Shown piece by piece: positions 60,135-64,000 of a DNA stretch of 64,000 nucleotides. Numbering within the stretch: the first letter of the stretch is position 1; every line of letters starts with the position of its first letter. The translations under genes were made by a program, and so were the position numbers. Source of the stretch: Flavobacterium sp. 140616W15 (GTDB lineage: Bacteria; Bacteroidota; Bacteroidia; Flavobacteriales; Flavobacteriaceae). The notes beneath the pieces are model-generated. The model saw only the letters and a list, made by a program, of their open reading frames with translations. It did not search any database and was not told the origin of the DNA. Location of the stretch: positions 1,860,001 through 1,924,000 of the forward strand of contig NZ_CP033068.1 in the NCBI RefSeq assembly GCF_003668995.1, read 5' to 3'.

Positions 60135-60364
60135 AGTAAGCTTATTTTTTAACTTTTGTTAAATTAATGAATTTTACCAACTAAAGTGCGTTAAGAATCT
60201 CACAATTGTTTATTTCATAGAAAACTATTTGAGATAAATAAGGTTCTGAGGTTCAAAGCTAAAAAGCTTCGTGGAACTTAGAATTTATTGGGGAAGCTAT
60301 GTGGAATAACTGTCTCATATCATTATAAGTGAGAAAAATTAAGATGTTTTTCTCTTTTACCTCT

Positions 60365-61153
60365 TTAGCTATTTACTTTTCCATTCATCATTTTACTTAC
60401 TATATCAATCATTGTTTTTCTTGGTAATACTCTTGGTAAAAATGATTGTAAATAATTTGCAGTACCTACAATCTTAAAGCTTTTATTTTTTAATAATGCT
60501 GAAATTCCTTGTTTAGCAACTGTCTCTGGAGTGTCTGCGGCCATACCTTTAGTATTTGCTTTTGCAACCGATTGGAAACCTGTGGCAGTATTCCCTGGAC
60601 ATAGTGCTGTAATGGTAATACTATGCTTAGAATATTCTCCTTGTAATGCTTCTGAAAAATCTAATACAAATGATTTACTTGCACAATATACTGCAACATA
60701 TGGGCATGGCTGTAATGCGCCGGTTGAAGCTACATTTATTATTCCACAATCCCCTTTTTTCAGCATATCTGGTAATACCAGATGGCATAATTTGACTAAT
60801 GCATTAACATTTATTTCGATCATGTCTTCATAATCTTCTATACTTTCGTCTAGAAAATTTACCCATTTACCAAATCCTGCATTGTTCACCAGCAAGTCAA
60901 CAGACAATTCAGCTTGTTTTATCTGATTGTATAATTTTTGTGGCGTTTCTTTTTGCAAAAGATCTCCTGTAAGCACTGTTACTCTTACATTATACTTTTT
61001 AGTAATTTTTCGGGCTATGACTTGCAGTTTATCTTCAGATCGAGCTGTTAATATTAGATTTGCTCCTTGTTTTGCTAGTTCATAAGCAAATGCTTCTCCA
61101 ATACCAGAGGATGCCCCAGTAATAAATGCCGTTTTGTTTTTTATCGTTTTCAT
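60365..61153 (-). CDS. SDR-family NAD(P)-dependent oxidoreductase
   Basis: A classical short-chain dehydrogenase of about 262 residues from the ATG at 61153 (MKTIKNKTAFITGASSGIG); the frame is open to 61198, but that adds an unlikely hydrophobic leader. Visible motifs are TGASSGIG (cofactor), VNNAGFG, INVASTG and the catalytic Tyr-x3-Lys in VAVYCASKSFVL, then CPGNTATGF. It is similar to the DltE/YohF-like group of 'short-chain dehydrogenases' acting on ketones or acyl chains; substrate unknown. It lies 60 bp after a Crp-type regulator gene in the same direction and may be its target. Confidence 0.88.
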   Translation of the reverse strand: MKTIKNKTAFITGASSGIGEAFAYELAKQGANLILTARSEDKLQVIARKITKKYNVRVTVLTGDLLQKETPQKLYNQIKQAELSVDLLVNNAGFGKWVNFLDESIEDYEDMIEINVNALVKLCHLVLPDMLKKGDCGIINVASTGALQPCPYVAVYCASKSFVLDFSEALQGEYSKHSITITALCPGNTATGFQSVAKANTKGMAADTPETVAKQGISALLKNKSFKIVGTANYLQSFLPRVLPRKTMIDIVSKMMNGKVNS

Positions 61154-61213
61154 TTCTTTAATTATTTCTGACACAAAATTCAGTAATAACCAAAGCAATC
61201 TACTTGATCTATG

Positions 61214-61786
61214 TTAGGAAATTATTTGTTTACGAATTCGACTCAAACTTTCGGGTTTGATTCCTATAAACGACGCTATATATTGAAGTGGGACATTTTG
61301 TATCATAGCAGGATTATCGTTCAGGATTTTAAGATAGCGTTTTTCAGCTGATAACGCAATGATGTCATTTGTACGCTGCTCATTATAAATTAAAGATTTT
61401 TCATAAATAATTCTGGCAAAATCTGCCCACTTTTGGCTTTTATGGCATAATGTATCCAAATCGCTTTTGGTAATTCGCAACACTTCACATGCAGTAAGAC
61501 ATTCAATATTATCTACCGCAGGAATACCTGTTACAAAACTATTAAAAGAGGTAATGAATCCAGAAGGACAATTAATATGCGTAGTTATCTGATCGCCATT
61601 TTTATTATAAAAAGCCCTGATAAACCCCGAATTAATAAAATATAAATATTGAGCTATCTTGTTTTCTTTTTCCAAAATTTCTCCTTTACCGCAACTTACT
61701 GGCTCAAAAAAACGTTCAACCAAGATTGCATCCGAATCATCAATGGTAATAATCTCCGCGACAAGCTCTAGTAGTTTTGTATACAT
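61214..61786 (-). CDS. Crp/Fnr-family regulator (cyclic-nucleotide-binding domain)
   Basis: A 190-residue protein with an N-terminal cNMP-binding beta-roll (about 20-120; RFFEPVSCGKGEILEKENKIAQYLYFINSGFIRAFY) and a short C-terminal region that ends in a winged-helix segment (YIASFIGIKPESLSRIRKQII). This is the common Bacteroidota type of Crp homologue with a compact HTH. No Cys cluster for an iron-sulfur centre is present, so an Fnr oxygen sensor is unlikely. It is divergent from the DUF4287 gene and probably co-transcribed with the SDR. Confidence 0.9.
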   Translation of the reverse strand: MYTKLLELVAEIITIDDSDAILVERFFEPVSCGKGEILEKENKIAQYLYFINSGFIRAFYNKNGDQITTHINCPSGFITSFNSFVTGIPAVDNIECLTACEVLRITKSDLDTLCHKSQKWADFARIIYEKSLIYNEQRTNDIIALSAEKRYLKILNDNPAMIQNVPLQYIASFIGIKPESLSRIRKQIIS

Positions 61787-61982
61787 TATATCTTTATTGT
61801 TTTAGTAAATTACTGTAAAGCTACAAACTCTTTCTGAGTTAAGAGGTTATTCAATTAGAGTGAATTAGTAATTTTAAAAATGAAAAAATATTCTTTTAGA
61901 TAAACTAAAGAATATAAAAATCTATATTTTTATAGTTGTTTTCTGAAATAAAATTTAATATTAACCAATAAACCAACATTTT

Positions 61983-62213
61983 ATGTCATTTCAAGGATAC
62001 TTAAAAACAATTAAAGAAAAAACAGCTAATGGTCCAGCTGAATTTAGAACTTTGGCAGAGCAAAAAGGTTTTACATTAAATGGGAAACTTAAACCTGAAA
62101 TAAAAGCTGGCGATATTACAAACTGGCTTAAAGAAGATTTTGATTTAGGACAAGGGCACGCAATGGCGATTTATGCACTGCTCAAAGGAATCAAGGACGA
62201 AAATAGTCTATAA
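61983..62213 (+). CDS. DUF4287 domain protein
   Basis: A 76-residue protein matching the DUF4287 pattern: FQGYLKTIKEKTANGPAEFRTLAEQKGF at the start and IKAGDITNWLKEDFDLGQGHAMAIYALLKG at the end. The family is small, cytosolic and mainly alpha-helical. Its function is not known to me; some members are fused to DNA-binding or DUF5655 domains. Complete and intact. It is followed after 83 bp by a GNAT gene; the spacer has a degenerate copy of the GGTTCTGA(A/G)GTTCAAAGCT repeat seen at 60241. Confidence 0.85.
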   Translation: MSFQGYLKTIKEKTANGPAEFRTLAEQKGFTLNGKLKPEIKAGDITNWLKEDFDLGQGHAMAIYALLKGIKDENSL

Positions 62214-62296
62214 GGTTCTGAAGTTCAAAGCTAATAACTTTGCTAAATGTAATTTTCTTTGCCAAATAACCAAAATACAATAAATTTAAAATTAAG

Positions 62297-62746
62297 ATGA
62301 GAATAATTTCGGTAAGGGAAAATCCCGAATATAAAGATAAGGCAATACATTATTTTCAAGATAGCTGGCCAGAAGTACCTGCAGTTATTTATGAAGATTG
62401 TATTACACATAGTATTAATGCTAAAGATTCATTGCCTCAGTGGTATATATTAGAAAAGGATAATACTATTATTGGCTGCGCGGGTCTTATTACAAATGAC
62501 TTTATTAGCCGAATGGATTTATATCCTTGGGTATGCGCCATTTTTATAGATGAAAAACACAGAGGAAATTCATATGGATCCTTATTAATTGAAAAAGCAA
62601 AACAAGATTCAAAAAAAGCAGGATTTAATAACTTACATCTATGCACTGATCATGTCGGTTTTTATGAGAAATATGGTTTTAATTATATCGGACAAGGGCA
62701 TCATCCTTGGGGAGAAGAATCTAGAATTTATCAGATAAGCTTATAA
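62297..62746 (+). CDS. GNAT-family N-acetyltransferase
   Basis: A 149-residue acetyltransferase with the fold's order of motifs: WYILEKDNTIIGCAGLI (strands 2-4), WVCAIFIDEKHRGNSYGSLLIEKAKQDSKKAGF (acetyl-CoA motif A, Arg/Gly-x-Gly-like R-G-N-S-Y-G) and NLHLCTDHVGFYEKYGFNYIGQG (motif B). Substrate unknown. It is the last gene before a bidirectional terminator facing the DUF1254 gene. Confidence 0.9.
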   Translation: MRIISVRENPEYKDKAIHYFQDSWPEVPAVIYEDCITHSINAKDSLPQWYILEKDNTIIGCAGLITNDFISRMDLYPWVCAIFIDEKHRGNSYGSLLIEKAKQDSKKAGFNNLHLCTDHVGFYEKYGFNYIGQGHHPWGEESRIYQISL

Positions 62747-62808
62747 GTTATTACTGCTAAATTCTTCTTTTTAAAACTTTGCAAAATGCTTTTAAGCTAT
62801 TAAAAAAC

Positions 62809-62848
62809 AGAGACACTACCATTCATCTATTTTGAATTTAGTGTCTCT
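62809..62848. terminator. Bidirectional terminator between GNAT and DUF1254 genes
   Basis: AGAGACACTA (62809-62818) pairs with TAGTGTCTCT (62839-62848), with A-rich and T-rich flanks, between convergent genes. Confidence 0.8.
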
Positions 62849-62877
62849 TTTGTCTATTGAAATATTTTATACTAAAG

Positions 62878-64000
62878 TTATTCTGATACAGCTACTGTAA
62901 CCGGTACTGATTCAGTTACTGGAGCTATTGGAACTGTTTTTTTTATTGAAGGTATGATCCATTTTCCTTTTAACATTTGTTCTTTTGGAGAATATACTCG
63001 CAATACTATATTAAATTCTCCAGATGATACTGGCAACCAATTATTTTCTCTGATTTTTCCGGGATATGATCTTTGAAAATAAATATCTATCGAACCATCG
63101 GCATTTCTAATTAATGAATCACGATTACCTATTGTAAAACGGTTCATAGGATTGGCAACAAATGCTCCTTTAGCATCATAGGCTGTTAATGACCAAAAGG
63201 CATTTGCTAATGGAATTTCATCCTGATTAAAATGAATCGTATATTTATTGGATCCATTTAGTTTATCACCTCCCTCATCGACCATACAAGAAGAATTAAT
63301 TATATCTTGAGGAAGATTAATTTCTAATCCTTTATAGGAAATCATTGCTCTGTGCTTATAATCAGTTCCAAATGCTCCTAATTTTAAATCTATTGGAGTC
63401 CATCCGTTCTCTAGTTTTGGAGGCATTGTTATCTCTTTATTTAGTGCTCCTAGCATTTTATCTGGAAGTGCCCTTACTACTGATTGCACTGAACTATTAA
63501 AGCCACTTAAGTTGAATTTACTTCCTGGTTTAATTCCAATTGTAGCAAACATTTTTACCGTTTCAGCATCTTTGTCTCTTGGCGGATTATTAGCCATTAA
63601 CTGATTTACATAATTAAAAAACTCTCCAATAGGTATTTTAGAAACAATTTCACTTGGCGAACCTTTTGGAACCGATGAATCAATTTTACCTTTTGGAGCA
63701 ACATAATCTGTAGCCCAACCACTCAAAGGAATTAATTTATATTGTCGTTGCAGCTTATACACTTTTAGTCCATCAACATAACTATTCATTTGAATTTGAT
63801 TAATAATACGTACCATATTGGTAGGAGACTTAATTTCTTGCATTCCTATCGGAACTGGCTCAGTAGATTTTGGTCCTGTAATTAAGAAATTTGCTGCTCC
63901 TGTTCCTGTAGTTCTTTTATTTAATGAGGAAAAAATATTGGTGTATGCATCTTGCATCGAAAGCTGATAGTACCTTCCATATGTATCAGGAACTGAAAGC
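62878..64000 (-). CDS. DUF1254/DUF1214 protein (start beyond the window)
   Basis: The reading frame continues past the right edge: residues before the internal Met at 63957 read LSVPDTYGRYYQLS, the DUF1254 pattern, so that Met is not the start. The visible part, about 374 residues, includes the end of DUF1254 (GAANFLITGPKS) and the C-terminal DUF1214 domain (ANAFWSLTAYDAKGAFVANPMNRFTIGNRDSL, DIYFQRSYPGKIRENNWLPVSSGEFNIVLRVY). Such proteins are usually secreted or periplasmic; the reaction is unknown. It ends in a Val/Pro/Thr-rich tail (PIAPVTESVPVTVAVSE). Confidence 0.85.
   Translation of the reverse strand, partial: LSVPDTYGRYYQLSMQDAYTNIFSSLNKRTTGTGAANFLITGPKSTEPVPIGMQEIKSPTNMVRIINQIQMNSYVDGLKVYKLQRQYKLIPLSGWATDYVAPKGKIDSSVPKGSPSEIVSKIPIGEFFNYVNQLMANNPPRDKDAETVKMFATIGIKPGSKFNLSGFNSSVQSVVRALPDKMLGALNKEITMPPKLENGWTPIDLKLGAFGTDYKHRAMISYKGLEINLPQDIINSSCMVDEGGDKLNGSNKYTIHFNQDEIPLANAFWSLTAYDAKGAFVANPMNRFTIGNRDSLIRNADGSIDIYFQRSYPGKIRENNWLPVSSGEFNIVLRVYSPKEQMLKGKWIIPSIKKTVPIAPVTESVPVTVAVSE

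Noticed and set aside
61214..61786. Oxygen-sensing Fnr assignment
   Set aside because: The N-terminal Cys cluster needed for a 4Fe-4S centre is missing, so only the general Crp/Fnr family call is kept.
1..64000. tRNA or rRNA genes
   Set aside because: Spacers were scanned for T-arm (GGTTC-A/G-A) plus CCA-stem patterns and long conserved rRNA stretches; the only GGTTC hits (60241, 62212) belong to a dispersed repeat and lack cloverleaf pairing.

Overview
The window looks like chromosomal DNA of a Flavobacterium-like member of the Bacteroidota. It is AT-rich, carries two SusC/SusD pairs and RagB/SusD-type lipoproteins, shows no Shine-Dalgarno ribosome sites, and has repeated promoter boxes of the Bacteroidota type (TTG, about 19 bp, TAnnTTTG).

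Positions 1-38192 are a pectin utilisation region. On the minus strand, one transcription unit starts near 21296: GH28 polygalacturonase, SusC, SusD and a DUF5123/DUF4957-type surface lipoprotein. A complete IS3-family element (11612-13085) separates it from a second unit starting near 11330: SusC, SusD, alpha/beta-hydrolase esterase, DUF4861 lipoprotein, GH105, a PL10-CE8 fusion gene and a GH28 cut by the left window edge. These proteins bind, deesterify, depolymerise and import pectin. A plus-strand LacI-type regulator (21505) is followed by minus-strand catabolic genes: kdgK-eda-uxaB-uxaA (galacturonate branch to KDG, then pyruvate and glyceraldehyde 3-phosphate), kduI-kduD-uxaC (unsaturated uronate and isomerase steps) and an ExuT-type transporter. 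The 14-bp palindrome TGTAATCGATTACA, exact or with one change, lies before four of these units and defines a probable regulon. After a second esterase comes a second LacI-type regulator with its own operator-promoter and a plus-strand unit (YhcH/YiaL family, second KDPG aldolase, UxuB-like mannonate oxidoreductase), then a DUF2911 protein.

Positions 38204-64000 are mixed housekeeping and accessory genes: an AraC regulator diverging from an MFS exporter and phosphoesterase, an orphan four-helix-bundle membrane protein, nadA-nadB, a TetR/small HMA-like/MFS cluster, yggS, a lone AAA ATPase, ArsR with an old yellow enzyme, a FrnE-like DsbA protein, a thiolase with DoxX, EamA, a MocR-type regulator, a TetR/thioesterase pair with matching palindromic operators, an acyl-CoA oxidase-like gene, SDR plus Crp-type regulator, DUF4287, GNAT, and a DUF1254/DUF1214 protein cut by the right edge.

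Four genes (PL10-CE8 twice, lacI, the esterase at 33371, acyl-CoA oxidase) are broken by five single-base losses, every one in a run of at least six A or T. This suggests homopolymer under-calling more than true gene decay. Intergenic spaces hold several dispersed inverted-repeat families. I saw no tRNA, rRNA or CRISPR array. The most unusual structures are the regulatory ones: a duplicated two-operator promoter region in the pectin locus, a 21-bp-phased AraC site pair, and an apparently leaderless ArsR promoter.
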